DNA of 64,000 nt from Paracentrotus lividus. Lineage: Eukaryota; Echinodermata; Echinoidea; Camarodonta; Echinidae. Positions 10,652-22,850 of this stretch are shown here, piece by piece. The notes under the pieces are model-generated. The model was given only the letters and a program-made list of their open reading frames with translations. It did not search any database and had not been told where the DNA came from. Position 1 is the first letter of the stretch. Every line of letters starts with the position of its first letter. The DNA is taken from positions 12,585,951-12,649,950 of the forward strand of contig CALNVZ010003426.1 in assembly GCA_940671915.1 (NCBI GenBank), in the 5' to 3' direction. The position numbers were made by a program, and so were the translations under genes.

Positions 10652-13012
10652 TACGTATACGTTTAATTTTGTTTTGTCCGAGAGGTATCATACTCCGCTA
10701 GGGGCGCCGGTAAAACTCAGCGAGAGGCTCAGCGCTTCCGCACCCAACAAGCGCGGTTTTTATTACACACACATTTTGCGTTGTGTATCCAGGCAAATGG
10801 AACTTCGCCCCCGCCCATCGGTATTCATATCGCAATAGTTTACAAAGGGTATTTGATTTGATAGTCATGAGACATGCAGTGGCGGAGCAAGGATTTTTTT
10901 TTTTTTTGGTAATTTTTTTTCTACATCACAATAGTTCGTTCATTCGCCTCAATGACACCCATCAAAACAAAACAAAACAAAAAAGGGGCAAAGGCCCAAA
11001 ATACCAGACTTTAGGCACTTTTTTTCCTGTGTTTTCGGATAGGAAGGGGGGGGGGGCAGATCCTGGTTTCGCGCATGTAATGGAACAATATATTTTCTTT
11101 TTAAAAAAGCAACAACAAAACTAGGAGGTGTGAAGGAGAGGGCGCTTTGACAGACGAGAAAATAGTTCAATGTCGATGATGACAGATAAGGAAAGATAAC
11201 AAAAACGTAATTACTCAAAAAAAAAGTGCAGTGTTTACAGAAAAAACAGGAGAGTGACGCAGCTAACGACGTCATCATAGAGCTATCATTGAAAACGTGA
11301 TTACAACAAAGATAAGCTTTTCGCGAATTGTGCATTTTCTATTTATACAAAGGGGATTTCTTCTCAATGTGATTTAATCACGGCTGGCAACATCAGGAAT
11401 TATATACCAAAAGTAAGCATATCTAATTTGATCTGTTTAGCTAGTACATATGCACTAGTTCAATTTAAACGACAACTTTCGCAAACGTTTATTCAATAAG
11501 CACACACCGTACACCGACAACTTGTATTTTGGCACGCATGAAATCGAACGCCGGACGGATTATATATTTAAAACTATTTGCTGAAGTGCTTTATCGCAAG
11601 ATCACGCGTATTTGTCATGTTTCCATGCAGCTCTTTGCTCACGAAACATAAACGATATTTGTCACTTCTCGCCGTCGAGAGCGTCTTTTGATTTCTTTAA
11701 ATGCTTGAAAATAAAAAGGAGGTCGAAGCATGGTGGGAGTTTGAGTCATCGAGCGAAACGATGTTCGGACGGTCGTTAGCGAATTCGACCATTAGGGGAG
11801 CAAAGTACATTAAGTTCTTTGCCCTCGTTTGTCCGTAGTTTGTTCATGGACCTTAGTTTTGTTGATAGGGATCTAACTACGCACTATAATTTATGGACAA
11901 ACATATTTCTGCTACAAAACAATAACAGTTATGTTTTGTACTTGTTAAATGTTTTTACTTTATACAATCTCTTTCTTTCTATAGAGCCATTCTGCTTACA
12001 AAATACATGTGAATGAAATAGGCCTCTTTCTCCCCCCCCTCTCTCTATTATTTTGTTTCTCTCTCTTCCAAAGGCTTCTCCCCTTCTCTCTCTATTTCTC
12101 TTTCTCTTTATCTCTCTATTTGTCTATCGTGAAGGCTTCTATTTTTGCTGTGTCCCCCGTCTCTCTCTCTTTCTATCTATCTCTCTCTCTCTTTCTCTCT
12201 TTCATTAGATTCTCTTCTTTTTTTTTCTCTCTCCCTCTCTCATCCCCATATCTCTCCGTCTCTTTCTCTTTCTCTCTCTCTCTCTCTCTCTCCCTAACTC
12301 GTCTTCACCGCTCCCCTCCCATCCCTTCTCCCTATTCTCGCAAACACACACGTCACAGATGGGCCTTATTAAAGCGGTCAAACTTCTCTCTACAAACTTC
12401 CACCACGACCAATAGTGGGAGTTATCTGCCGATCAAACTGCCCGCCCGGCTAGTAAACTCAAGTCGCATCAAGTCTTTATGAGAGAGATAATGGGTGAAA
12501 ATGGAACGCAATTGAGTACAGATGTTCGTTTTCCTTCTTTACGATGTCACTTTAACAGGAGGAGTTTATTACATCTCTTCTGAAAAACCAAAAAAATGGG
12601 AATGATCAGCCCCTCCAGCTAAACGTATATAAACTCTTTACTGTGACGCCGACAAATAGGACGGCTCCCATTTACAGTGTTGATATGTTTGTCTCGCTGT
12701 CTCATATAACTCCGCACACCAAAAGTACCCGCAACCCGCCAAATTGACAGCAAACAAGATAATAACAAGATAGTGGACTAAAGTGAGGAATTTTGTGGCT
12801 AACATTGTGGAAATAATCGCCGAAAACAGTTTTGTTATGATTTAAGATGTATATAATCGAAAGAAAAATGTTTTTCATATCAAGGGAGACAATTCTATAA
12901 CAAGTCAGAACTATCATAATTAAGAGCGGCTTAAACTGAAATCAACGATCGACAATATAAATTACAATGCAAATTGAGATTTGCATAGGAAATCCTCAAT
13001 GCGTGGAAGTGT
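10652..13012. other. No supported gene; simple repeats and one transposon-end relic
   Basis: A CAGTGGCGGAGC word at 10879 resembles the hAT-like end at 20892, without a partner end. Reading frames at 10783-11335 sit on homopolymers. The CT tract at 12025 is listed separately. Confidence 0.55.
12025..12300. repeat. CT-rich simple repeat
   Basis: About 275 bp of CTCTCT/TTTCTC sequence on the plus strand. A long apparent frame across it is an artefact of composition. Confidence 0.95.
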
Positions 13013-13085
13013 ATTAGTGTGGTATCTCACTTCGCGAAGGCATCTCCGCGACAGAATAGAAAATTTCGTCTCCGCGAATTTTACT
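13013..13085. mobile_element. Truncated copy of the GGTATCTCACTTCGCG MITE
   Basis: GTGTGGTATCTCACTTCGCG followed by ATCTCCGCGACAGAATA matches the left arm of the element at 6547; the right arm is missing. Confidence 0.7.
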
Positions 13086-13996
13086 TGGTAGTATACTGGT
13101 GCGGCATTTTTTTTTCTTCAGTGGACTTACGTTGACTTAACTGAAAGAGACCGTTAGCGTTAGTTCACAGCAAAACCATTCAAAACTTGATAGACTATAT
13201 TACATGTAATTTCAAATGCAAACTGTTAATGTTAAGTTTTGTCCTTTTCAATATCTTTTCTGCCCACACAGAAGATTGCGTAATGTGGTGAAAATAACAT
13301 ACGCCTCGTCTTTATTTTTACTTTACACTTTATCTAGGAATCCTGAATTTGCTCTCTTAATGTTTTTAAAGACATGGAAAGGGAAACATTATTGCGTGAC
13401 CATTACACGATCGATAACCCAAAGTTTGATCGATAGCCCAATGTTATAAGCCTTAAGCATTTTACTGGTATGAGCTGCAGATACAGAAATAGCTAATCAT
13501 TATTATGAAACGTGTAAACAGGAAGAAATGCAAGCACGAATGCCTTGATCGGTTTGCCTCGGGCACAAAATGAAGTGGACAGACGTGACAATCAAAACTT
13601 TATCAAATTCACCCAGCACGTTTACAATGTGTAAAGAAATGCATGAACAAATTGAAAGACATATATTTTCATGTGCGATTATGTCATGTCAAGGTATGGC
13701 TTCCACTCTATATGGACATGATACAGTGAATAAACTTCCACTCCATATCGATTGGTAAACTTTTCGAATTGGAGTGAGTTTGAGTTCGGTTATTTAACAA
13801 AGTGAGACAGATTTGGCCTGATCTCCGCTCAATATTGGTTGCCGGCTAGATCATGTTCACTCCTTGCAAAGGAGTGGACACACGTGAACGTCTTTTTCTA
13901 CGCACTCGGGATCACCTGAGCATAACAACACGCTATTGGCCATATTCATTATGTCGTTGTGCCAAGTGGCGCCAAGTGGTAACAGATGAAGTTATA

Positions 13997-14440
13997 CAGT
14001 CTGTGTAAAAAAAAAATGGTACAGTCAGAAAACATTTTTTTATATTATGAATATTGATTAGAACTTGGTATTGTTTGGTATTTTCATAAAGCAGGATAAT
14101 CGGACTTTCTTCTGCATTTTTTTTCATCACATTTGGTGCTGTAAGTTTTGAGATATGACCAGTTTTCTACAGTGAAGAAAAATCTATTTTCGCACGACGT
14201 CCATGCTTTTGTGTAAGTTTTGCATAATCGAACAATAGACGTGCGTAATTTCGATTTGTTCGTCGTCGCACAAAATTTAGCATAACTTTTGTGTTACGAA
14301 AGCAAATTATACAGAACAAAGAGCATCAGCAAGGAAAATCTTCTGGCTTTAATTTGGTACCACATACACACATTATTTGAAAATATTTCACACCTAAATT
14401 ATTCTTTCCCCGACTGTACCATTTTATTTGACACAGACTG
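13997..14440. mobile_element. 444-bp TA-flanked element, copy 1
   Basis: Ends CAGTCTGTGT/ACACAGACTG with the next word ATGGTACAGTC/GACTGTACCAT, flanked by TA. It matches 24807-25250 along its full, identical length. The TA target and the ends fit a Tc1/mariner-type non-autonomous element. Confidence 0.9.
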
Positions 14441-14745
14441 TAAAGAGTCACGTATAAAGTTTGAATCCACATTGTCTATTTTTCAATTCGTTTACATGTG
14501 AAGAAGCTATAATACGCTAGCTACATTTCCATTTTTTGGGGGATAGGAATAAAGACAACGAAATTTCTAGTAGTCTTCTGACATGGCTCCAGGACGATAT
14601 ATATTTTTTTTTCACCATTACAACGCAATAACAATATAAAATAAAGTGCTGACGAAGACTACAAACTCCCGATTCGTCCTCACTGCGTTCGTGGCTCATT
14701 GCTTGGCGGCTCGGGAGTGTACTCTTTCAGCATCAGACCCTATAG

Positions 14746-14749
<4 letters not shown>

Positions 14750-14789
<40 letters not shown>

Positions 14790-14799
14790 GGGGGGGGGG
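14750..14799. repeat. (GT)n microsatellite followed by poly-G
   Basis: About 19 GT units and then a run of 10 Gs. Confidence 0.97.
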
Positions 14800-14940
14800 A
14801 GCTTGTCTAAATGCCCTGTCTCTAGTAGCGTTAAAAGCAAACATTCGTTTCAATCGGAACTTATTTACTATGGTTTATATGAAGTTGAAATACCTCAACA
14901 GTTTCACATCTACTGTAGATAGATGTGTAGTACGGGGGGG

Positions 14941-15078
14941 GGGGGCATTTCACGAAAGGACTTGTCGGACGTTTTATCCGACAAACTGTTATAAGCTACT
15001 GAAATGCGTGCATCTGATTGGCTGAGAGCAAATTTGTCGGATAACCCGTCCGACAAATCCTTTGATAAAATGCCCTCC
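14941..15078. mobile_element. Palindromic MITE, CATTTCAT family, copy 3
   Basis: Same family and orientation as the copy at 3176: GGGGGCATTTCACGAAAGG at the left, AAAATGCCCTCC at the right, TTATCCGACAAA and TTTGTCGGATAA inside. A poly-G run directly precedes it. Confidence 0.87.
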
Positions 15079-15144
15079 TAATTATCGATCGAGCTTAATT
15101 CAATGAATATAATGGATTTCTTATCATAATGTGCAGTTTTCACA

Positions 15145-15435
15145 AAGGTGTGCGAAGTTCAAGCATAGCTTAGATCTGTGGTTTGATTATGGTTAGCCAA
15201 ATGTGACAAATGTACCTTGGTTGTTATGTTCATTAAGTGTTTACTGGATTCTGGGATCTTGCTTTAACGGTGAGGAAAACTTTCGAACTTATCGTTCCGA
15301 GGCTGATTTTGATAGCTTTCATTACCAAAAATTATGAAAAATCGAACATCTATACTTTTCGAAATTATGTCACATTTTGCTTTCCATAGTTAAACTATAG
15401 ATTTAAGCTGTTTCCTAACTTAGTTCAACTGCGGT
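15145..15435. mobile_element. Decayed relative of the GGCCCGTATTCTC MITE
   Basis: CATAGCTTAGATCTGTGGTTT, then TTCTGGGATCTTGCTTTAACG, GAAAACTTTCGAACTTATCGT and GAGGCTGATTTTGATAGC, match the interior of the element at 55056 in order. The terminal GGCCCGTATTCTC words are gone. Confidence 0.6.
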
Positions 15436-15784
15436 TCAAAACTGGAAGCATCAGTTAAGGTAGTTATTGGATTGATAACAAGAAATACAAAAGCCGTTGG
15501 ATACTGTAAAACGGTTTCTGTGTATTTTGATCACGCAAACGTTCACAATTTGTGTGCCTGATATGAATCCGGTTCTCTTCTGGCCTGCAATTGTAAACTG
15601 TTGTTTTTATTCTCTATTATGCAAAACAATGTTTGCATTCCTCTCAAATTCCATATGATTTATCGAGAAAGCTTTTGTTTCGGATCTGTGCCGGGTATAT
15701 ATCAACAACGTTGAAGGGATTCTACAAATTGAATTCCATTTTGCGACCTTGTCTGCAGTTTCTGTATTCGGCTGTGCGTCACTA

Positions 15785-15815
<31 letters not shown>

Positions 15816-17934
15816 AAATTGTCTTGAAATTGCTGTTGAGGCCATGAGATTGAACTGTGGAAGAAACTGTCTGAAAATGATTCGGAAAGGTTGATTGTGT
15901 GTTGTGAGATTATGGGACAAATTAACTCAATTCTGCAGAGGGTTACATACACTACTAACGAACATTTAAACTTTTGTTTTGTTTTGTTTTGTTTTTGTTT
16001 TTTGTTTTTTTTGGCGGGGGGGGGGGGCGTCATATTGATATGACCTGAGGAATTTTGATATCTTCCTTGCCATGCACCTGTTTACTATTACATTCTTCGT
16101 AAACAATTGAATTCTAAAGTATATCCAATTTGTTTTCTGCGTTATCCAGTTTTGTTATTAATCTCTCTTCTAATTTAAAAATACTTTTAAATTATTTATC
16201 AAACATAGGTTTTAAAATACCAGCATATTAGCAGCGTCATAAACTGTTATTTTTAGTATGATTGGATACACATTTTAAAAGCAGTATTCTTTAGAAAAGG
16301 TCTAATGAAACTGTGATTGGAATGCATCCAAATTAGATGAGTGTTTCCGGAAAGAAATTATATTTTGCGAAATCAAACACGCCACATACTGATAGGACTT
16401 TGAACTTGTAACTCGAATCTCACTCTCTTTCATTGAAAACTATTCCATCCATTTTGCACCCTCTCAACATGTTTCAATCACTTACAACATTTTATCTGTG
16501 ATTTGAAATAAAGCGCCTTTATCCGTGTTGTCTGTCGATACAGTAGATGCCTGCGATCGGCTAAAAAATAAAAAGTGTCTTCTGCCCAAGCGCCAATGAA
16601 CGAAAGGTAGTAACAGAAGATGAATTTCTAACCAAACATATTTGGGCCGAATTCCGTGGCATTTCGTCGCGCCATTTGAACATGCTCATTGTCTCCAATG
16701 CGTCTTTACCCTGGCTACGTGTATAACTTTCCGAAACGGAATCTTTTTAGTGATTAGTTGCAGGACAACGTATCGGGTGACGTGTCTATTTTTTAACTGA
16801 CTTTTTGTTTCAACGTTCATGTGTTTTGTGGCGAGTTAATCAATCTGTTAATGATACTAGCGATTAAAACTAAATCTAATGTAATCAAACAAGTCAGTAG
16901 CGGACGCAGACCGGATGTCTCAATGAACTTACCGGGCCCACGCGTAAACATAATAGAGCCGCTTTTGTCCCCAGACAATTGGGCCCCCGAAATGCATTAA
17001 ATTCGATATTCTTAGATCCGCGCCTGCAAGTCGCCACCAATCATGCTAATGAGTATATATATTTTTTCTATCTCAACATGCTATAATGAGAAAAATAAAA
17101 TCCTTCAAAAATAAGTTTGAAAATGAGTGATTGCAGAACAATTCGCATTCATAAAAGGAGTGACTATATTGTGAAATAAAATACAGAGTGGGCATGGTGG
17201 GGGTATTTTATGTTCTTATGTTTATGCTGCCATCCCTTTTAATAATTTTCGCCCATGCAACTCCCCTCTTCCGCCCTCCTAATAAAATAATTTTGTGTAA
17301 GCGCCCCCTTGATAATTATCGTGTGTTAAGAATGCAGTCACATTGGATTTAGAGATTCCAAAACGATGCCATACACTTAACATCGTACCAATGTTAAACT
17401 TGTCTGTTGAATGACGCGCGGAACTCGATGTGACTGATCTCTCAGTCGCTCACATCATGCCCCCATTATCCCCACGAGTCGGCCCCCATTCACTACCGTG
17501 ACCTACCCATACACAAAACAGCGAGATCTGACGTAAATAGATCATGGGCCGTCCCCTACGGCCTAAACCCACCGACCAGCGGGAAGGACACGGCAGCAAG
17601 AAAGGCCGCCCAGCGCTAAAGAGCTTTCATGCACAATCACGTACAGTTCTTTAGTAAATCCATATACAAATCGACGCGAAGCGGGAGCGGAGGACCTTTT
17701 TCAATGAAATAGAAGTTAACCCTTACCGTACTGCTCCGAAATAGAGAACATAAGAGAATAAACAGGAGATTACAGGGAAGATATGCAACTCAAACTAGAT
17801 ATATTTAAGCTCTTGAAGGGAGAAAATGTGCAGTTATTGTAAAATTCGGAAGAGAATGAGTAAAAGCCCCCCCCCCGCTTTCATTATCACAGATATTTGC
17901 GAACGTGTCTTGTAAAGGTACTGTGTAATATGAT
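15436..17934. other. No supported gene
   Basis: Mostly AT-rich. A possible decayed hAT-like element at 16897-17030 (CAGTAGCGGACGC versus GATCCGCGCCTGC). A GC-richer patch at 17400-17700 has no recognised product. Confidence 0.5.
15785..15811. repeat. (CT)n microsatellite
   Basis: About 13 uninterrupted CT units. Confidence 0.95.
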
Positions 17935-18217
17935 GGAGTTCGGGGGCATATTTTTGGCAGGGGTATAGTTGTTGCTGGGGTAATTGTCCAGGGGTTGATT
18001 GTCGTTGAACCGACCTGTGCCCCTAGCACTGCTACTGAGTGCGTCTTATCAGAACGATGTAGATAGATTTTTTTTCTTTTCTTTTTTTTTTTTTTTTTTT
18101 TNNNNNNNNNNNNNNNNNNNNNNNNNAGGGGCACAGGTCGGTTCAACGACAATCAACCCCTGGACAATTACCCCACAACAACTATACCCCTGCCAAAAAT
18201 ATGCCCCCGAACTCCAA
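17935..18217. repeat. Inverted repeat bracketing the assembly gap
   Basis: The 89 bp at 17935-18024 (GGGGCATATTTTTGGCAGGG, GTCGTTGAACCGACCTGTGC) recurs inverted at 18127-18217 with hardly a mismatch. Between them are about 40 T-rich bases and 25 Ns. Both arms carry GGACAATTACCCC words, and 18234-18280 and 52990-53125 carry related GGACAACTACCCC words, so a repeat family is involved. It is a foldback element or an assembly fold-over. Confidence 0.75.
18102..18126. other. Assembly gap (25 Ns)
   Basis: Twenty-five undetermined bases directly after a poly-T run and inside an inverted repeat; the true length is unknown. Confidence 0.99.
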
Positions 18218-18648
18218 ACCCTAACCCTATTTATGGGGGGGGGGGTAAGTAGTTGTCCGTGGTAGTTGTCCTAATGCACATCAGGTCTCGTTTTGAATTG
18301 ATCTTTTGATTTTATCATATCCATTTATGTCATGTTCATGTATAAAATGTACTTGCCCATGTAACCATTGAAGCAGTGAAAGGTACCCAGATCGTTATTA
18401 GCCCTAACAACACAAAAAATTGAGACTTGCATATATGAGTGATACACTCAAATATCAACAAGTATTTTTTGACAATATAGTGACAACACATCCACGAGTG
18501 CTTTCACTCATAACGTACTTTTGAAACGCACCTAATCGAGTATTTTTAATTTTCACAATATAGTGACACCCAAAAATGAGTTTATTTAATTAACTCATTT
18601 TATTGAGTAACATAACTAATATGTTTTGAGTAACATTGCACAAACTAA

Positions 18649-18787
18649 TACTAGTGAAGTAACGCTTTACATACTCAGAGAGTCAGTAAGTAAAGTTGCA
18701 CAAACTCATCGATTGCTTGTGATGATTTTGTGCAACCTTTACTACTGACTCTTCTGAGTATATATGTAAAGCGTTACTCAACTAGTG
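18649..18787. repeat. Hairpin-type inverted repeat
   Basis: Arms of about 58 bp: ACTAGTGAAGTAACGCTTTA with ACTCAGAGAGTCAGTA, and the inverted TACTGACTCTTCTGAGTA with TAAAGCGTTACTCAACTAGT. The loop is short. It is a foldback MITE or its remnant. Nearby 18420-18640 repeats ATATAGTGACA and TGAGT words that may be the rest of it. Confidence 0.75.
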
Positions 18788-19460
18788 ATCATATTCCTTT
18801 TTGTTTGTTTGTTTGCCTGTTTATAATGAATATTGGAATGTTCCATGATATTCACATCAGTCAATCAATTCACTCAAACCACTGCCATTACTCACTTCAA
18901 GTGCATCCATTCCACAAACCAATACATTGCATTATATCATCATTCAATGTCAATTACTAAAAATGTGTACATGACTGACAAGTAATGGGAAATCATGCAT
19001 GGTAGTACTGTGTTAGTGTTATCAGACGATGTATATCATCGGACATTCCAATATCATTATAAAAACAGGCAAACAAACAACAAAGGAATGGACTCACCCA
19101 AAGACAATAAGAGCATGCAGGCTCTCCGCTCTCGATCTCCGTTCGAATCCGCTACAACATTACGTACGGGCGTAGAACATACCTCGTGTGCAGTGTCGAT
19201 GTCCGTCTTCGTGATCCGAGTAGGCGTACCGGCGCAACGTATCCGCCGCATAGCCAGTAAAATTACTCTCAAAGCTTTCCGAGGCTTTAGACGTATACGA
19301 AAGACGTGTCGTAGTTTACTCATCTAGTGAAATTACAGGCTATATAAGTATTCTTTCTTCAGCAATTCTCACTTTACTCGATGTTAGTGTTTTCACCCGT
19401 CATCCACCAGCCGTACCAGTTGAAAGAGACAACTCCTGCACAATTGTTTTACGCAATTGA

Positions 19461-19539
19461 ACATGTAAGTTACTAAGGGATACTCAAGAAAAAATTTTTC
19501 TCTAATTTTTTTCTGAGTATCCCTTATTACTTTACATGT
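19461..19539. repeat. Short hairpin repeat
   Basis: ACATGTAAGTTACTAAGGGA with TACTCA at the left pairs with TGAGTATCCCTTATTACTTT and ACATGT at the right around a T-rich loop of about 27 bp. Confidence 0.7.
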
Positions 19540-19711
19540 TCTGCAAGAGCGGGTGTGCACTTTTAACGAACACAGATTCTGAAGTAAATACGTGAATACG
19601 AATAAAAGCACTCGCCTGCCAAGAGTAGCAACGGGTTTTTTACTCTGGAACTAGTTCTTGTATTTTTGTGTGTAGCGTTCGGATCAAACATACATGCACC
19701 ATTAACTTTTG

Positions 19712-19890
19712 TATTTTATTTATTTCATTATATTTCATTTATTTATTATATTCATTAATTCATTTTTTAATTTATTCATTTATTTATTTATTTAATTTAT
19801 TTATTTTTATATTTATTTATTATTTCTTTTAAAATTTTATTTAGGCCTTTTTTTATTTATCCATTTATTATATTATCATTTTTTTTTTGG
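19712..19890. repeat. TTTA-rich simple sequence
   Basis: Repeated ATTTATTTATTT words ending in poly-T and poly-G. A similar shorter patch is at 2696-2755. Confidence 0.9.
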
Positions 19891-20891
19891 GGGGGGGGTG
19901 ATTACTTTTTTTTATCACCGGAGGTGTCAATTTGAAACAGCAGGCTCCTGGCTTTGGAAATCCTGAGGATGCTACTGCTTATTAGCAATTAGTCTGTGAC
20001 GCATTTAGGTAAATGTCAGCGACCTGAAAGAACACTGAACACTAACACGAAGATGCCATTTCTGAATCGGCCATTTAACAATTTTAAGACCTTTAAAATA
20101 GAGTAATTTTACATTTATATACCAATGACATCGTTAGAGACGTAGACCTGCGCACATGCCTTGAATTAGGAAAGTTGTATTAGTATGGCCTATAGCAATA
20201 CAGTATGTAGGGGTTCCTCCATAAATGCTATGATTGCATCGTTATGAAAATGCAGAGGTCGCATTAGAAGATGAAAATTTTCTGCAAATGGGCGGTATAT
20301 GGGCGCCATTTTGTTCGAAGATCATGACCGTACAACGATTTGTATTGGTTTATGCCTATAAATACAGATCAGTCACACGAACAGTGCTCAAACCAGACTC
20401 TAATGGTAGGGTAGTATGATATTACATGAATTCAGATGGGTAAGATGTGTCTTAATTGTCATGATTGTTGCTGTGTGGCAGAGGTGTAGTTTAAGAGACG
20501 GGGTCAATTAGGACATGATGTGCGTCATTAATCTTATGTCTTGATTGACTGGAGCTAAAATGTTATAACCTTGATGTAAGAGTAAAATATTGAAGATACA
20601 ATCCTTCTGGTTCTCATGAGCTATAGGATTATGGGCACATAACCTCTCTTGTAACTCACAAGAACTATCAAATTATTGCTTTTGGTATTTTTGCTGATTG
20701 TCCAAGGGTGATCTAGTAAGAGGGCATGACATAATGAGCTTTAAATTAGGTCTCGAAAGACCACCGTCATCTAATAGCTTTAACTGCAACAATAACATGA
20801 TATAAGGCCCTTAATAGTGTTGGTAATGATTGTTAGCACAAAACCCTACTAAAGTATCCAGCAATTTGTCTTATATCGTTGTTAACATTTT

Positions 20892-21058
20892 CAGTGGCAG
20901 ATCCAGGATTTCGAAATACGGGGGGCGCATCCCGAAAATTTGGAAAATTAGGGGACGCAGCAGGAAAAAATTCAATTTTAACATTTATAGTCAATGAGTG
21001 GTTTTCAAATTATAGAGGGGGCGCGCGTCCCCTGCGCCCCCGCCTGGATCCGCCACTG
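20892..21058. mobile_element. CAGTGGC-ended MITE, hAT-like termini
   Basis: A 167-bp element: CAGTGGCAGATCCAGGATTT at the left, GCCTGGATCCGCCACTG at the right, GGGGGCGC/GCGCCCCC inside. CAGTGGCGGATCCAGG ends are common in hAT-type elements. I could not find a clean 8-bp target duplication. Confidence 0.75.
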
Positions 21059-21450
21059 CATTTGTCTCAATAACGATGTTTATTTGCGAATGTTGACCTA
21101 TTACACTTCTTTGACAACGAGGGCATGACTGATTATTGTGAACTCTACATGTATGCCCATCATCATCGAATTTAGCTTTAACTGCAGGAATGACATATCA
21201 ACGGATTATAGGGACCAAAACGTCTCCCGCCACTGTTTTCTAGCTCTATTTCGGGTGTGATATGTCTCTGCTTCATGCATTCGCAATATCTTTCTCAATA
21301 ATAATAATCAAATGAAATAAGAGGATAGATGATTATTGCTAAAATAACACAACACGATTTATACACCTTGTTATTACTTTTTCTTTACAAGGAAATATGG
21401 TCAACCAATGGAAATATCGCCCTGACATCTATTGACTAATTAGCAGTATA

Positions 21451-21954
21451 ATGCGGCGGTCACAACTCGTCGTAGGCTACGGGGCACGTGCCATCGACGT
21501 AATAATATAATAATAATAATATGGTTTTATTTACCCAGGGTAGCCACTTCAGTTCTGACAACTGTTCTCCCAGCGGGCCCTGCATGATGTTATTATTACC
21601 CCCAAGCTCCTTGTAAAAAGGCAACTTTAGGTACCATTTTTGTAAGTCTTTGGTATGACTCGGCCGGGTTTCGAACTCACGACCTCCCGTTCATGAAAGC
21701 AAGGTGGGCTACATTTTTACGGGTGCTCTAACCGATTGCGCTATCATGTAGCCTGCGTTGCATGTGCAATGCATGCACAGGTTATAATTCAACTTCTGCG
21801 ATTCCTGCAATTCTATAGTAAGTGTATTGTAAAAACTTTCTGCACGTCGTACGTGCATTGTACCTGCGAGGTACCTCCGCTGCACGAATTTTCTACGAAA
21901 TCCATCGTATAAGGAGTTGCACGTCGAAGGTACGGCGAGTTGTGACCGCCGCAT
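21451..21954. mobile_element. MITE, GCGGCGGTCACAAC family, copy 3, split by a SINE
   Basis: Same ends and orientation as the copy at 6012, flanked by TA. The MITE sequence stops at CATCGACGTA (21501) and resumes at GCCTGCGTTGCA (21751). The two halves align without a break to the copy at 6012. The SINE entry describes the 246-bp insert. Confidence 0.9.
21502..21747 (-). mobile_element. tRNA-derived SINE inserted in a MITE
   Basis: On the minus strand the 5' part is tRNA-like. The internal-promoter A box is TAGCGCAATCGGTTAGAGC (21743-21725) and the B box is GAGTTCGAAACC (21678-21667). The 3' end is an (ATT)n tail, seen as AATAATATAATAATAATAAT at the plus-strand left edge. A GTA duplication flanks it (21499-21501 and 21748-21750). 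The intact MITE copy at 6012 shows the empty site. Mobilisation would depend on a LINE elsewhere in the genome. Confidence 0.85.
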
Positions 21955-22850
21955 TAGTGTCAAGGCAATTAGTCGAGTAATTGTCATGTTGAGATTACCG
22001 CTGGGGCCAAAAATTACCAAACAATTAAGTACGATAGTAGAAAATAGTGTGAAAACGACACACAATAGACAGAAGTCCGTGTCGTAACATTTTTTCTTTC
22101 TTTTTTCCTGAAGAGGGACTCTCCCCAAGGCGAAAATGTGAATGATAGACTTGCACAACAGATGTTTCTCATAATTGAACGCAAGAGGAGTCGACTTGAA
22201 AGACAATGGAATGACAATTAGTGAAGACTAATTGGGATTGAAGACAGCCAATGATAAAACAATTGGAAACAGTGGGGTTGCAGACGGTGTATTTCGAACA
22301 AAAAAATGGGGGGGGGGGGGCATGCGTCAGTGTGCGAAATTAAAAAAGGTAAGGGCACACGCTTTTAGCGCCCCGCCCGCATCTGCTCTGCAAGAAAAGT
22401 GCTATGGCGTTGCCATAATTTTATATAAGCCATTATGTCTATTCCTTTTTGATTTATTTCACAACCTGTACATTTTATAATCATCTCACTCAGTTTAATT
22501 GTCTTTTCTCTGTCTCAATTTCCATCTCCTCATATCAAATAGTATTTTGCCTTTGTATACAAAATTTATATAACATAATGAATGACACTCGTTTTCTATT
22601 TTTCAACGTTATGTATTTTGTTTGCCTCTGCCATGACAGCACATTGTTTCATCAAACAGAATTTTGTTCGGCTTGCAAAAAGTTAATGATATTCATTCGG
22701 AGTATGAGGTAAAGCTTTGCTGTCAACAGAATCTAATTCCCCACTGACATTTGATCCTAGTACAGAGACTAAAAATCATTTACGTTGTCCTTCACAATGT
22801 CACTTGTAAATCTGTATTTAAAAAAAATGTTGGGGTCAAAACTGGCATTA

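Larger units (their letters stand above)
18788..20891. other. No supported gene; one GC-rich patch
   Basis: 19090-19330 is GC-richer and open on both strands, with a lone B-box-like CGTTCGAATCC at 19142. Neither translation is recognisable. The rest is AT-rich. Confidence 0.5.

Noticed and set aside
12009-12482. A 157-residue Ser/Leu/Phe-rich frame
   Set aside because: It translates a CT-rich simple repeat.
18995-19327. Basic-residue-rich frames on both strands
   Set aside because: GC-rich patch with no recognisable product on either strand.
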